Origin: an uncultured Bacteroidales bacterium
Lineage (GTDB): Bacteria; Bacteroidota; Bacteroidia; Bacteroidales; Bacteroidaceae
Direction: 5' to 3'
DNA: 51,194 nucleotides
Assembly: GCA_902775375.1 (NCBI GenBank)
Contig: CACYLU010000016.1
Span: 1 to 51,194 of the forward strand
Position 1 is the first letter of the stretch. Every line of letters begins with the position of its first letter. The position numbers were made by a program, and so were the translations under genes. The notes below the pieces were generated by a model. It did no database searches. It had not been told where the DNA came from and worked only from the letters and a program-made list of their open reading frames with translations. Of this stretch, positions 25,254 through 35,560 are shown in pieces.

Positions 25254-26105
25254 CTAATTCAGGAAGTTGAATGCAGAGGCACATTGATAGCCTTCATCAT
25301 AAAGTTTTTGCAACTTTTCGACATTTCTCTCCATACGGCCAACTTCTATAGGGTTAACTGGACGTATCACCACTGCCTTACCTTGACGTTCTAATTCTTC
25401 CAGCTGGTCGAGTTGGCGATTATACATCTGCCCCCTTGTGCGAATTGCCTCTCTCAACAGCGGATATTGCCTGTAGAAAAAACCAGGGATATAGGGTTTG
25501 TTCTCGCTTTTTCGATAACCTGCATTTCGAGTGAGTACCACCACCACTTTTTCATACCCTTGTGAGAAAGCACGTTCAAAAGGGATGGAGTCGGCTATGC
25601 CGCCATCGAGCATCGGACGCCCATCTACATAGGCGATGGGACAGCCGAAAGGCAGACTGCACGATGCTTTGACTATATCGATGATGCGCTTCTCATCATG
25701 CTTCTCCTCCCAATACTCAGCCTTTCCTGTCAGGCAATCGGTAGTGACACTTTCAAACCGGCAAGGATTTGCTGCATAGACATCGTATCTATAAGGAATG
25801 ATGTGTTCTGGAAAATCCTGGAACATCAGCTTGTAATCCATGATATTACGCTGGGTAAACAAATACTTCAACCCGATATAATGGTACTTGTCGAGCAAAT
25901 CGATGTTGGCAATCTTGGCACGACCTCGCTGATGAGACATGTAAGAAAGGCCGTTACTTGCTCCTGCGCTAACGCCAACAGTATAGGGGAAATAGATGTT
26001 GTGGTCCATAAAATAGTCGAGCACACCGCAAGTAAACACTCCACGCATGCCGCCACCCTCCAAAACGAGAGCTGTCTTATCATCTATCTTAACAACCTGT
26101 GACAT
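25254..26105 (-). CDS. patatin-like phospholipase
   Basis: A 283-residue patatin-fold acyl hydrolase. The oxyanion-hole motif GGGMRG is at residues 17-22, the nucleophile elbow GVSAG places Ser46, and the catalytic Asp lies in the DGG motif (RPMLDGGIADS, about residue 168). No signal peptide, so probably cytoplasmic or peripherally membrane-bound; it resembles the YjjU-type bacterial group. ATG 26105 is preferred to 26126 because a TATCTTTG -7 box at 26124-26131 lies just upstream. The natural lipid substrate is unknown. Confidence 0.85.
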   Translation of the reverse strand: MSQVVKIDDKTALVLEGGGMRGVFTCGVLDYFMDHNIYFPYTVGVSAGASNGLSYMSHQRGRAKIANIDLLDKYHYIGLKYLFTQRNIMDYKLMFQDFPEHIIPYRYDVYAANPCRFESVTTDCLTGKAEYWEEKHDEKRIIDIVKASCSLPFGCPIAYVDGRPMLDGGIADSIPFERAFSQGYEKVVVVLTRNAGYRKSENKPYIPGFFYRQYPLLREAIRTRGQMYNRQLDQLEELERQGKAVVIRPVNPIEVGRMERNVEKLQKLYDEGYQCASAFNFLN

Positions 26106-26123
26106 CTTTTTATATTTTCCACG

Positions 26124-26131
26124 CAAAGATA
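26124..26131 (-). promoter_or_regulatory. -7 box of patatin gene
   Basis: Minus-strand TATCTTTG with a leader of about 14 bases. Confidence 0.5.
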
Positions 26132-26153
26132 ACGAAAAATTAAAAAATATCTG

Positions 26154-26161
26154 TAACTTTG
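26154..26161 (+). promoter_or_regulatory. -7 box of C1 peptidase gene
   Basis: TAACTTTG, about 30 bases upstream of the ATG at 26192; divergent from the patatin promoter. Confidence 0.45.
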
Positions 26162-26191
26162 TCGCAATTCAAACTAATTTAACAAACAAGT

Positions 26192-27397
26192 ATGATGAAA
26201 AAGTCAATATTATTAGCTGCCCTGGGCTTAATGAGTCTGAGCGTTGCAGCACAGGATGCCCCTAAGGACGAAGAGGGTTTCAAGTTTACGGTAGTAAAGG
26301 AAATTCCTATCACAAGCGTCAAGAACCAGAGCCGCGCCGGTACTTGCTGGTGCTATTCAGGTATGGCTTTTCTGGAGTCAGAGTTACTGAAAGCTGGTAA
26401 GGGCACTTACGATTTCAGCGAAATGTTTATCGTGAAGAACACTTATATGGATCGTGCAGACTATGCTGTTCGTACTCATGGTGACGTGAGCTTCTCACAG
26501 GGTGGTTCATTCTATGACGTACTCTACGGCATGGAACATTTCGGACTGGTGCCTGATGAGGTGATGCCTGCAGGTAAAATGTATGGCGACACCATCAGCA
26601 ATCACTCAGAGCTGAGTGCCATTGCTGACGCAGCTGTAGCTGCTATCGCCAAAGGACGCTTGCGCAGCTTGCAGCACGACAAGGACAACAATCTGTTGTG
26701 GAAGAAAGCTGTAAAGGCTATACATGATGTATATCTGGGCCCAGACCCAACTACCTTTACTTATAAAGGTGCAACCTATACCCCGAAATCATTCTTTGAG
26801 AGTACAGGCTTGAAGGCCAGCGACTATATCTCTCTGACCTCATATACTCACCATCCATTCTATGAGCCATTTGTACTGGAGATTCAAGACAACTGGCGCT
26901 GGGCACAGAGCTACAACCTGCCTATCGACGAACTGATGGAAGTATTTGACAATGCCATCAACAACGGCTACACAGTATTGTGGGGTTCTGACGTAAGTGA
27001 AGAAGGTTTCAACCGTCAGGGTATTGGTGTAGTGCCTGATATTGAGAAGGTGGTAGAGCTAAGTGGCAGTGATATGGCTCATTGGCTGAAGCTGCCTGCA
27101 ACACAGCGTGACGTAACATCAAAGCCAAGTCCACAGAAGTGGGTTACTCAGGCTGAACGTCAGTTGGCATATGACAACTATGAGACTACCGACGACCATG
27201 GCATGCTGATCTATGGTACTGCTAAGGACCAGAACGGCACCGATTATTATATGGTGAAGAACTCTTGGGGCGACAGTGGCAAGTATCATGGTTTGTGGTA
27301 TGTATCAAAAGCTTTTGCCCGCTACAAGACCATGAACATTGTGGTGAACAAGAAGGCTGTGCCTAAGAGCATCTTGGATAAGCTGGGTGTGAAATAA
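26192..27397 (+). CDS. exported C1-family cysteine peptidase (bleomycin hydrolase / PepC type)
   Basis: A 401-residue papain-fold peptidase. The signal peptide ends SVAAQ at about residue 21; the catalytic Cys52 lies in QSRAGTCWCYSG, His in TTDDHGMLIYG (about 336) and Asn in VKNSWGD (about 357). The order and length fit aminopeptidase C / bleomycin hydrolase, except that cytosolic PepC lacks a signal peptide, so this one acts in the periplasm or outside. It is monocistronic, ended by a terminator at 27442-27476. Confidence 0.9.
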   Translation: MMKKSILLAALGLMSLSVAAQDAPKDEEGFKFTVVKEIPITSVKNQSRAGTCWCYSGMAFLESELLKAGKGTYDFSEMFIVKNTYMDRADYAVRTHGDVSFSQGGSFYDVLYGMEHFGLVPDEVMPAGKMYGDTISNHSELSAIADAAVAAIAKGRLRSLQHDKDNNLLWKKAVKAIHDVYLGPDPTTFTYKGATYTPKSFFESTGLKASDYISLTSYTHHPFYEPFVLEIQDNWRWAQSYNLPIDELMEVFDNAINNGYTVLWGSDVSEEGFNRQGIGVVPDIEKVVELSGSDMAHWLKLPATQRDVTSKPSPQKWVTQAERQLAYDNYETTDDHGMLIYGTAKDQNGTDYYMVKNSWGDSGKYHGLWYVSKAFARYKTMNIVVNKKAVPKSILDKLGVK

Positions 27398-27441
27398 GTC
27401 TTATTGCCAATACGTGGCAGGATTGTCACGAACCTAAGAGC

Positions 27442-27476
27442 AAAGTGGAGTAGCTTCATGCAACTCCACTTTTTTC
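27442..27476 (+). terminator. terminator after C1 peptidase gene
   Basis: AAAGTGGAGT pairs with ACTCCACTTT around an 11-base loop and runs into six T's. Confidence 0.8.
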
Positions 27477-27508
27477 ATATTTTATATGGTATAATCAAAG
27501 ATTTTGAG

Positions 27509-27516
27509 TACCTTTG
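27509..27516 (+). promoter_or_regulatory. -7 box of etf operon
   Basis: TACCTTTG, 50 bases upstream of etfB; no clear -33 element. Confidence 0.5.
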
Positions 27517-27565
27517 CAGCCTAATTTGGCTTGATCCTGATTGAAAACAACTTAAATAAAACAAT

Positions 27566-28459
27566 ATGAGTTTGAAAATCGTAGTATTGGCAAAACAAGT
27601 ACCCGACACCCGTAATGTGGGGAAAGATGCCATGAAAGCCGACGGAACCATTAACCGTGCGGCATTGCCTGCCATCTTCAACCCAGAAGATTTGAACGCT
27701 CTGGAGCAGGCTCTCAGACTGAAAGACGCTTTTCCTGGCTCTACCGTCACTTTGCTGACAATGGGTCCTGGACGTGCAGCTGAGATTATTCGTGAAGGAC
27801 TATTTCGTGGCGCCGATGGCGGCTATCTGCTTACAGACCGTGCTTTCGCCGGCGCAGACACATTGGCAACTTCTTATGCTATCGCAACAGCCATCCGCAA
27901 GATTGGCGAGTATGACATCATCTTGGGCGGCCGTCAGGCCATCGATGGTGACACAGCTCAGGTAGGACCACAGGTAGCTGAGAAACTGGGTTTGCCACAA
28001 GTTACATACGCTGAGGAAATCATCAGTTTGGACGAAGCTAAACGCAAGGTGACTATCCGCCGCCACATTGATGGTGGTGTAGAAACTGTAGAGGCTCCCC
28101 TGCCCTTGGTAGTAACCGTTAACGGCAGTGCCGCTCCTTGCCGTCCTCGCAACGCCAAACTGGTGGAGAAATACAAACGTGCCCTGGGTGCACAGGAGAA
28201 AGCTGAATTCACCAAGAATGGCGGCACATTGCCATACGCAGAGCTCTATGAGCAGCGCCCATACCTGAATCTGACGGAATGGACAGCTGCTGACGTAAAT
28301 GCTGATTTCGAGCAGTGTGGTTTGAGCGGTTCACCTACTAAGGTTAAGACCGTGCAGAACATTGTGTTCCAAGCAAAGGAGTGCCAGACACTCTCAAGCA
28401 GTGACAGCGATGTAGAAGGTTTGATAAAAGAATTGTTGGACAAGAAGATAATCGGCTAA
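27566..28459 (+). CDS. etfB: electron transfer flavoprotein, beta subunit
   Basis: The AMP/FAD-side subunit of ETF, 297 residues. Family features: KIVVLAKQVPDTRNV at the start, FNPEDLNALEQALRLKD, the TMGPGRAAEIIREGLFRGAD loop and GRQAIDGDTAQVGPQVAEKLGLP, the signature of EtfB. It passes electrons from acyl-CoA dehydrogenase to the quinone pool or, in some groups, takes part in electron bifurcation. First gene of the etfB-etfA-acd operon, with gaps of 4 and 2 bases. Confidence 0.95.
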   Translation: MSLKIVVLAKQVPDTRNVGKDAMKADGTINRAALPAIFNPEDLNALEQALRLKDAFPGSTVTLLTMGPGRAAEIIREGLFRGADGGYLLTDRAFAGADTLATSYAIATAIRKIGEYDIILGGRQAIDGDTAQVGPQVAEKLGLPQVTYAEEIISLDEAKRKVTIRRHIDGGVETVEAPLPLVVTVNGSAAPCRPRNAKLVEKYKRALGAQEKAEFTKNGGTLPYAELYEQRPYLNLTEWTAADVNADFEQCGLSGSPTKVKTVQNIVFQAKECQTLSSSDSDVEGLIKELLDKKIIG

Positions 28460-28463
28460 AGAA

Positions 28464-29489
28464 ATGAGTAACAATGTATTTGTATATTGTGAGATTGAAG
28501 GCACAACCGTAGCCGAAGTATCTCAGGAGCTGCTGACCAAAGGTCGTAAGCTCGCCAATCAACTGAATGTTGAGTTGCATGCCATCGTTGCCGGCACAGG
28601 CATCCGTGGCAAGGTAGAGGATCAGATTCTGCCTTACGGCGTTGACAAACTGTTTGTATTTGACGCCCCAGGCTTGTTCCCCTATACCTCAGTACCTCAT
28701 ACTGACATCTTAGTAAACTTGTTCAAGGAGCAGCAGCCACAGATTGCCCTGATGGGTGCTACCGTTATCGGCCGTGACTTGGGACCTCGTGTATCCTCTT
28801 CACTGACCAGCGGCTTGACAGCCGACTGTACACAGTTGGAAATTGGTGACCACACCGATGCCAAAACTGGCACTGAGTATAAGAACTTGCTGTATCAGAT
28901 TCGTCCTGCATTCGGTGGCAACATCGTGGCTACCATCGTAAACCCCGATCATCGCCCTCAGATGGCAACCGTACGTTCGGGCGTGATGCAGAAAGCCATC
29001 TATGATGGTGCTTGCAAGAAAGAGGTGGTATACCCTGAGGTGAGCAAATATGTAAGCCCTGAGGCCTTTGTAGTAAAGGTGCTCGACCATCATGTAGAGG
29101 CTGCAAAGCATAACTTGAAGGGTGCCAAGATTGTGGTAGCCGGTGGTTATGGCATGGGCAGCAAGGAAGGCTTCGACATGCTGTTTGAACTGGCTAAGGT
29201 ATTGCATGGTGAGGTAGGTGCCAGCCGTGCTGCTGTGGATGCAGGTTTCTGCGACCACGATCGTCAGATTGGTCAGACTGGTGTGACTGTTCATCCAAAG
29301 GTATATATCGCCTGCGGCATTAGCGGACAGATTCAGCACATTGCCGGCATGCAGGATTCTGACATCATCATCTCCATCAACAACGACCCCGACGCGCCTA
29401 TCAACAAGATTGCCGACTACGTGATTACAGGCACAGTGGAAGAAGTGGTTCCTAAGTTGATAAAGTATTACAAGCAAAATTCGAAGTAA
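28464..29489 (+). CDS. etfA: electron transfer flavoprotein, alpha subunit
   Basis: A 341-residue EtfA. The N-terminal domain contains GRDLGPRVSSSLTSGLTADCTQLEI, and the C-terminal FAD domain carries GGYGMGSKEGFDMLFELAKVL, GASRAAVDAGFCDHDRQIGQTG and CGISGQIQHIAGM, all standard. It pairs with EtfB to hold FAD and shuttle electrons. The start lies 4 bases after the etfB stop, consistent with coupled translation. Confidence 0.95.
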   Translation: MSNNVFVYCEIEGTTVAEVSQELLTKGRKLANQLNVELHAIVAGTGIRGKVEDQILPYGVDKLFVFDAPGLFPYTSVPHTDILVNLFKEQQPQIALMGATVIGRDLGPRVSSSLTSGLTADCTQLEIGDHTDAKTGTEYKNLLYQIRPAFGGNIVATIVNPDHRPQMATVRSGVMQKAIYDGACKKEVVYPEVSKYVSPEAFVVKVLDHHVEAAKHNLKGAKIVVAGGYGMGSKEGFDMLFELAKVLHGEVGASRAAVDAGFCDHDRQIGQTGVTVHPKVYIACGISGQIQHIAGMQDSDIIISINNDPDAPINKIADYVITGTVEEVVPKLIKYYKQNSK

Positions 29490-29491
29490 AT

Positions 29492-31198
29492 ATGGCAAAT
29501 TATTATAGTGACTATCCAGAACTGAAGTTCCATCTTACCCATCCGCTGATGGAACGCATCGTTGAACTGAAGGAACGTGGTTATGCCGACAAGGATCAGT
29601 TTGACGAGGCGCCTGTTGACTACAACGACGCTATAGACAACTACGACCGTGTGCTGGAGATTGCAGGCGACATTGCTGCCAACGTGATTGAGCCTAACAG
29701 CGAAAGCGTAGATATTGAAGGTCCTCATTTGGTAGATGGACGCATGGTATATGCTGAGAAGACTAAGGAGAATCTGGCTGCCACCATCAAGGCAGGTCTG
29801 AACGGTGTTCCTATGCCTCGCCGCTATGGTGGTTTGAATTTCCCTACCGTGCCCTACTCTATGGCTTCAGAAATCATCTCTGCTGCCGATGCAGGTTTCC
29901 AGAATATCTGGTCGCTGCAGGATTGTATCGAAACCCTGTATGAGTTTGGTACTGAGGAGCAGCGTCAGAAATATATCCCTCGCGTATGCCAAGGTGAGAC
30001 CATGTCTATGGACTTGACAGAGCCAGATGCAGGTTCCGACTTGCAGCGTGTAATGCTGAAAGCCACCTATAGCGAAGAAGAAGGTTGCTGGTTGCTGAAT
30101 GGTGTAAAACGATTCATCACCAATGGCGACTCTGACATCCACTTGGTACTGGCTCGCTCTGAGGAAGGTACTCGCGACGGTCGTGGCTTGTCAATGTTCA
30201 TCTACGACAAGCGTCAGGGCGGCGTGACAGTACGTCACATCGAGCATAAGTTGGGTATTCATGGTTCACCAACTTGCGAGCTGGTATATAAGAATGCCAA
30301 GGCTGAACTTTGTGGTGACCGCAAGTTAGGTTTGATCAAATATGTGATGAGCTTGATGAATGGCGCTCGTTTGGGTATCGCTGCGCAGAGCACTGGTGTA
30401 AGCCAGGCTGCTTACAACGAGGCTTTGGCATATGCCAAGGACCGCAAGCAGTTCGACAAGGCTATCATCGAATTTCCTGCTGTATATGAGATGCTGGCAC
30501 GCATGAAAGCTAAGCTGGACGCAGGTCGCAGCATCCTTTACATGACCTCACGCTATGTGGATATCTATAAGGCTTTGAATGACATCAGCCGTGAGCGTAA
30601 ACTGACACCCGAAGAGCGTCAGGAACAGAAGAAATACACTCGCTTGGCAGATGCATTCACTCCTCTTGGAAAGGGTATGACTTCAGAGTATGCTAACCAA
30701 AATACTTACGACTGCATTCAGATTCATGGTGGTTCTGGTTTCATCATGGAGTACAAGGCACAGCGTCTGTATCGCGATGCTCGTATCCTCTCCATCTACG
30801 AAGGTACCACACAGTTGCAGGTGGTAGCAGCTATTCGCTACGTCACCAACGGCACCTACCTGGACATCCTGCGTGAGTTTGAGCAGGAGGCTGTTATTGA
30901 TGAGCTGAAACCTTTGCAGGAGCGTATCATCGAGATGACCAACAAGTTTGAGGCAGCTACTAACCTGGTGAAAGAAGCTGGCAACCAAGAGTTGCTCGAC
31001 ATCTTGGCTCGCAGTCTCTATGAGATGGCAGCAGTAAATGTAATGGCTAATCTCTTGCTGATGGATGCTTCTCGTGCTCCTGAGCTGTTTGCTAAGTCAG
31101 CTAAGGTGTATGTAAACTTGGTTGAATCTGAGGTAGAAAAGCACTTTAAGTTCATCAACAGTTTTAAGGCTGAGGACTTGGAGGCTTACAAGCAATAA
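29492..31198 (+). CDS. acyl-CoA dehydrogenase
   Basis: A 568-residue flavoenzyme, longer than the classical 380-residue type and like the C-terminally extended dehydrogenases. Visible are the FAD/substrate motif TEPDAGSDLQ, GVKRFITNGD, the helical domain with QIHGGSGFIMEYKAQRLYRDARI and the IYEGTTQLQ segment. The catalytic base cannot be assigned with certainty. Third gene of the operon, starting 2 bases after etfA, so ETF is its immediate electron acceptor. The physiological acyl-CoA (short-chain or other) is not evident. Confidence 0.9.
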   Translation: MANYYSDYPELKFHLTHPLMERIVELKERGYADKDQFDEAPVDYNDAIDNYDRVLEIAGDIAANVIEPNSESVDIEGPHLVDGRMVYAEKTKENLAATIKAGLNGVPMPRRYGGLNFPTVPYSMASEIISAADAGFQNIWSLQDCIETLYEFGTEEQRQKYIPRVCQGETMSMDLTEPDAGSDLQRVMLKATYSEEEGCWLLNGVKRFITNGDSDIHLVLARSEEGTRDGRGLSMFIYDKRQGGVTVRHIEHKLGIHGSPTCELVYKNAKAELCGDRKLGLIKYVMSLMNGARLGIAAQSTGVSQAAYNEALAYAKDRKQFDKAIIEFPAVYEMLARMKAKLDAGRSILYMTSRYVDIYKALNDISRERKLTPEERQEQKKYTRLADAFTPLGKGMTSEYANQNTYDCIQIHGGSGFIMEYKAQRLYRDARILSIYEGTTQLQVVAAIRYVTNGTYLDILREFEQEAVIDELKPLQERIIEMTNKFEAATNLVKEAGNQELLDILARSLYEMAAVNVMANLLLMDASRAPELFAKSAKVYVNLVESEVEKHFKFINSFKAEDLEAYKQ

Positions 31199-31279
31199 AC
31201 TTCATGAAGCAGCGAGTGCAAGGCCAAGTTTGATTGAGCTGTGCCGAATCGCTTTGAAACGAAATATAATTGAATAATA

Positions 31280-31309
31280 AAAGCTGCGATTACTCGCAGC
31301 TTTTATTTT
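31280..31309. terminator. bidirectional terminator between convergent operons
   Basis: AAAGCTGCGA pairs with TCGCAGCTTT around TTAC, followed by TATTTTA on the plus strand and by a T-rich stretch on the minus strand. It separates the etf operon from the aldo/keto reductase. Confidence 0.8.
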
Positions 31310-32426
31310 ATCCTTCAAACTCTTTCGCCACATCTTTCATCACCTCACTGACTTTGATGTGTTGCGGGCAAATTTTCTCACATTTCTTACACTCTATACA
31401 CTCGGAAGCCTTACCGTGATCAACAACGAGATTGTTGTAGTAAGCTACCTCAGTGACAAAGCCCTTCTTGCCAAAACGTTTCTTCTGGTTGTAAAGAGAG
31501 AAGTATTCAGGTATGGCAATCTTCTTGGGGCAGCCCTTCACGCAGTAACGGCAAGCCGTACAGGGCACGGCTATAGTACTATTGATAATCTCTGCTGCTT
31601 TTGTCGTCAATGCCATTTGGTCCTCTGACAATGGCTTGAAGTCTTGCATATAAGCAGTATTGTCGTCCAATTGCTCATAGCTGGACATACCTGAGAGTAC
31701 CATCATCACCTGGGGCTGGGAAGCAGCAAAACGGATGGCCCATGAAGCGACAGACAAATCTGGTTCTGATTGTTTGAACATCGCCTTCACCTCTTCTGGT
31801 ACATTAGCCAGCGTACCACCCTTGATGGGTTCCATTACCACCACTGGTTTGTTATGTTTGCAAATCACATCGTAGCATTTGCCCGACTGGATGCTGTCGC
31901 TATTCCAATCCACATAATTCAGTTGAATCTGCACTAGTTCAATTTCAGGATGTTCAGTCAATATACGGTCCAACAGCTCGGCACTATCGTGGAACGAAAT
32001 ACCCATGTGCTTTATCTTACCCTGCGCCTTCAGCTGCTGCAGATATTCGAAGCTATGCAGTTTCACCGCATTCTTGTAAGTATTCTCGTTGAGTGAGTGC
32101 ACGAGATAATAGTCAAAATAATCCACCCCCACTTTTTGCAGCTGACGCTCGAAAGTCTCACGCTGCTTTGCTTCTGTATAAATCATCATGATGGGCAGTT
32201 TCGAAGTTATGGTAAACTTATCGCGAGGATAACGCTGCACCAGTACTTCCTTCAACACCTCCTCACTCTGGAAATTGTGATACATCCACGCCGTATCAAA
32301 ATAAGTAAAGCCACGCTCAATGAACGTATCTACCATACGTTTTAGTTGTTCCTTGTCAAAACTTGCCTGGTCTGCTGGGTTCAGCAACGGCAATCTCATA
32401 CATCCGAATCCTAATTTCTTTGCCAT
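31308..32426 (-). CDS. aldo/keto reductase with C-terminal 2x[4Fe-4S] ferredoxin domain
   Basis: A 372-residue protein. The AKR barrel (residues 1-270) has GFGCMRLPLLN, the FDTAWMYHN segment with catalytic Asp and Tyr, and KLPIMM. The C-terminal domain carries two Fe-S clusters, CTACRYCVKGCP and CIECKKCEKICPQ. This architecture is common in anaerobes and is usually of unknown substrate; the clusters probably deliver electrons to or from the NADPH site. A possible TATATTTG -7 box lies at 32453-32460. It is distinct from the broken AKR at 599-859, which lacks clusters. Confidence 0.92.
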   Translation of the reverse strand: MAKKLGFGCMRLPLLNPADQASFDKEQLKRMVDTFIERGFTYFDTAWMYHNFQSEEVLKEVLVQRYPRDKFTITSKLPIMMIYTEAKQRETFERQLQKVGVDYFDYYLVHSLNENTYKNAVKLHSFEYLQQLKAQGKIKHMGISFHDSAELLDRILTEHPEIELVQIQLNYVDWNSDSIQSGKCYDVICKHNKPVVVMEPIKGGTLANVPEEVKAMFKQSEPDLSVASWAIRFAASQPQVMMVLSGMSSYEQLDDNTAYMQDFKPLSEDQMALTTKAAEIINSTIAVPCTACRYCVKGCPKKIAIPEYFSLYNQKKRFGKKGFVTEVAYYNNLVVDHGKASECIECKKCEKICPQHIKVSEVMKDVAKEFEG

Positions 32427-32452
32427 AACTACGTAGATTTATTGTTCATCCG

Positions 32453-32460
32453 CAAATATA
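32453..32460 (-). promoter_or_regulatory. -7 box of ferredoxin-type AKR gene
   Basis: Minus-strand TATATTTG about 27 bases upstream of the ATG at 32426. Confidence 0.45.
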
Positions 32461-32473
32461 ACAAAACTGTGTC

Positions 32474-32510
32474 AATAAAAAAAAGAGGTGGAGCAAAAGC
32501 TTCACCTCTT
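32474..32510 (-). terminator. groESL terminator
   Basis: On the minus strand AAGAGGTGAAGC pairs with GCTCCACCTCTT (12 bp, one G-U pair) around a TTTT loop, and a run of T's follows. Confidence 0.85.
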
Positions 32511-32542
32511 ATATCATTTAATTATAGGATTTGAGTGATGCA

Positions 32543-34198
<1,656 letters not shown>

Positions 34199-34203
34199 TT
34201 AAT

Positions 34204-34476
34204 TTATTCTACTACTGCCAGTACATCACTCTGACGCATGATCAGGTACTTGGTACCATCAGCTTCCAATTCGGTTCCTGCATACTTGCCATAGAGCACC
34301 TTGTCGCCTACCTTCAGTACCATTTCCTCGTCTTTGGTTCCGTTGCCTACTGCAACAACCTCGCCCTTAACAGGCTTTTCCTTCGCTGTGTCTGGTATAT
34401 ACAGACCAGTAGAAGTCTTCTCTTCAGCAGCTTCTGGTAATACCAGAACTCTGTCTGCCATTGGTTTTACTGTCAT
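34204..34476 (-). CDS. groES: co-chaperonin GroES
   Basis: A 90-residue co-chaperonin: [14 protein letters not shown] start, the mobile loop ([15 protein letters not shown], about residues 15-29), and the C-terminal [15 protein letters not shown]. It caps GroEL. First gene of the operon, with a near-consensus promoter at 34518-34549. Confidence 0.97.
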   Translation of the reverse strand: MTVKPMADRVLVLPEAAEEKTSTGLYIPDTAKEKPVKGEVVAVGNGTKDEEMVLKVGDKVLYGKYAGTELEADGTKYLIMRQSDVLAVVE

Positions 34477-34517
34477 AATCTTAATATATTTTTAGTTTGT
34501 TATTGATTTTCTGGCTG

Positions 34518-34549
34518 CAAAGATAGTGCAAGCCGAACACAAAAGCAAA
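34518..34549 (-). promoter_or_regulatory. groESL promoter
   Basis: Minus-strand TTTG (34546-34549), 20 bases, TATCTTTG (34518-34525); leader about 37 bases. Confidence 0.75.
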
Positions 34550-34750
34550 TAAAAGTTTTTAATTTGATTTTGTTGAGGTGCTGCCTATCTTCAGCGTAAC
34601 TAAAAGTACGAAAACTATGCCAAACCTCCTAACAATACTTATTGATATTTCTATAGGGTAGATTTGGCAGACAAGGCGTGCCACTTTGTCACATCAACGA
34701 ACTTCGCCATACTCTTATCAATATGAATAATTATTTTTTTTACCTTATTT
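34550..34750. other. intergenic stretch between groES and kinase promoters
   Basis: About 200 bases (of the 361-base gap between the two divergent genes) lie outside the recognised promoter elements. I see no gene, strong hairpin or repeat here; base composition is mixed and AT-rich near the right end. Confidence 0.5.
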
Positions 34751-34781
34751 TTTGTTTTTCTATCATTTAATCGTAACTTTA
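34751..34781 (+). promoter_or_regulatory. promoter of cytidylate-kinase-like gene
   Basis: TTTG (34751-34754), 19 bases, TAACTTTA (34774-34781), one base off consensus. Two TGTACA boxes four bases apart (34789-34804) lie right at the predicted start of transcription and may be an operator. Confidence 0.55.
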
Positions 34782-34837
34782 CGGCAAATGTACATATTTG
34801 TACATACCATTAAGCCAATTAATAAACGAACAATATC

Positions 34838-35485
34838 ATGAATAGAGACGAAAAATTTGTCATTACAATTAACCGTGAGTTAGGCTCTGGTGGACGTAGT
34901 GTAGGAAAGAAACTAGCTGAAAGGTTGGGCGTTAAGTTCTATGACAAGGCCGTAATCAAGGCTTTGAAGGAAAAGTATCATCTCACCGCTGAGGAGATCG
35001 AGAAGCTGAAAGGACAGAAAGAAGGCTGGTGGGCAGAATTCCAGCGCAAAGTGGTGCCTTTTGCTGAGATTGATACACCTTATTCAAGTTCTATGGGCAA
35101 TGAACCAGAAATCATTACCACAGAAGAAGTGTTCAAGACTGAGACTGAAATTATCAAAGGCATCACGGCAGATGAATCATGTGTCATTACCGGCCGTAGC
35201 GCATTCTTTGTATTGAAAAATAACCCTAACCATTTGAGTGTTTTGATTCAAGCCCCAATGGAACAGCGTATTCAGCGAGTTATGAAACGTCAGGATTTAG
35301 CTCGTAACATGGCTATCAAGGTCATTAATCAAGTGGATGAGCGCCGTGAAAACTATGTGCAGAAATTCTGTGGGACCTCTCGTTATGACACCCGTAACTA
35401 CGACCTGGTCATCTCGATGGAACACTTAAAGGAAGATGATGCTGTAGATATTATCATGGACTACATCTATCGTCAGTCCAAGTAA
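34838..35485 (+). CDS. cytidylate kinase-like family protein
   Basis: A 215-residue P-loop-type protein of the cytidylate-kinase-like family. The N-terminus ITINRELGSGGRSVGKKLAE (residues 9-28) replaces the classical GxxxxGK[ST] with a Gly/Ser-rich loop, as usual in this family. CVITGRSAFFVL and the Arg-rich lid PMEQRIQRVMKRQ with later NYDLVIS follow. Real CMP kinase activity is unproven for this group; nucleotide binding is likely. Monocistronic, ended by the shared terminator at 35525-35552. Confidence 0.85.
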   Translation: MNRDEKFVITINRELGSGGRSVGKKLAERLGVKFYDKAVIKALKEKYHLTAEEIEKLKGQKEGWWAEFQRKVVPFAEIDTPYSSSMGNEPEIITTEEVFKTETEIIKGITADESCVITGRSAFFVLKNNPNHLSVLIQAPMEQRIQRVMKRQDLARNMAIKVINQVDERRENYVQKFCGTSRYDTRNYDLVISMEHLKEDDAVDIIMDYIYRQSK

Positions 35486-35524
35486 CGATAGTGCCTTTTT
35501 ACCTATACTTTCTTTTCATACAAT

Positions 35525-35552
35525 TAGAGGCGAGGATTTTTCCTCGCCTCTA
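35525..35552. terminator. bidirectional terminator
   Basis: TAGAGGCGAGGA and its exact complement TCCTCGCCTCTA around TTTT separate two convergent genes. The 3' T-tracts are weak on both strands. Confidence 0.75.
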
Positions 35553-35560
35553 TTATATTA

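Noticed and set aside
34477-34837. CIRCE element for HrcA control of groESL
   Set aside because: I searched for TTAGCACTC-N9-GAGTGCTAA and see nothing similar.
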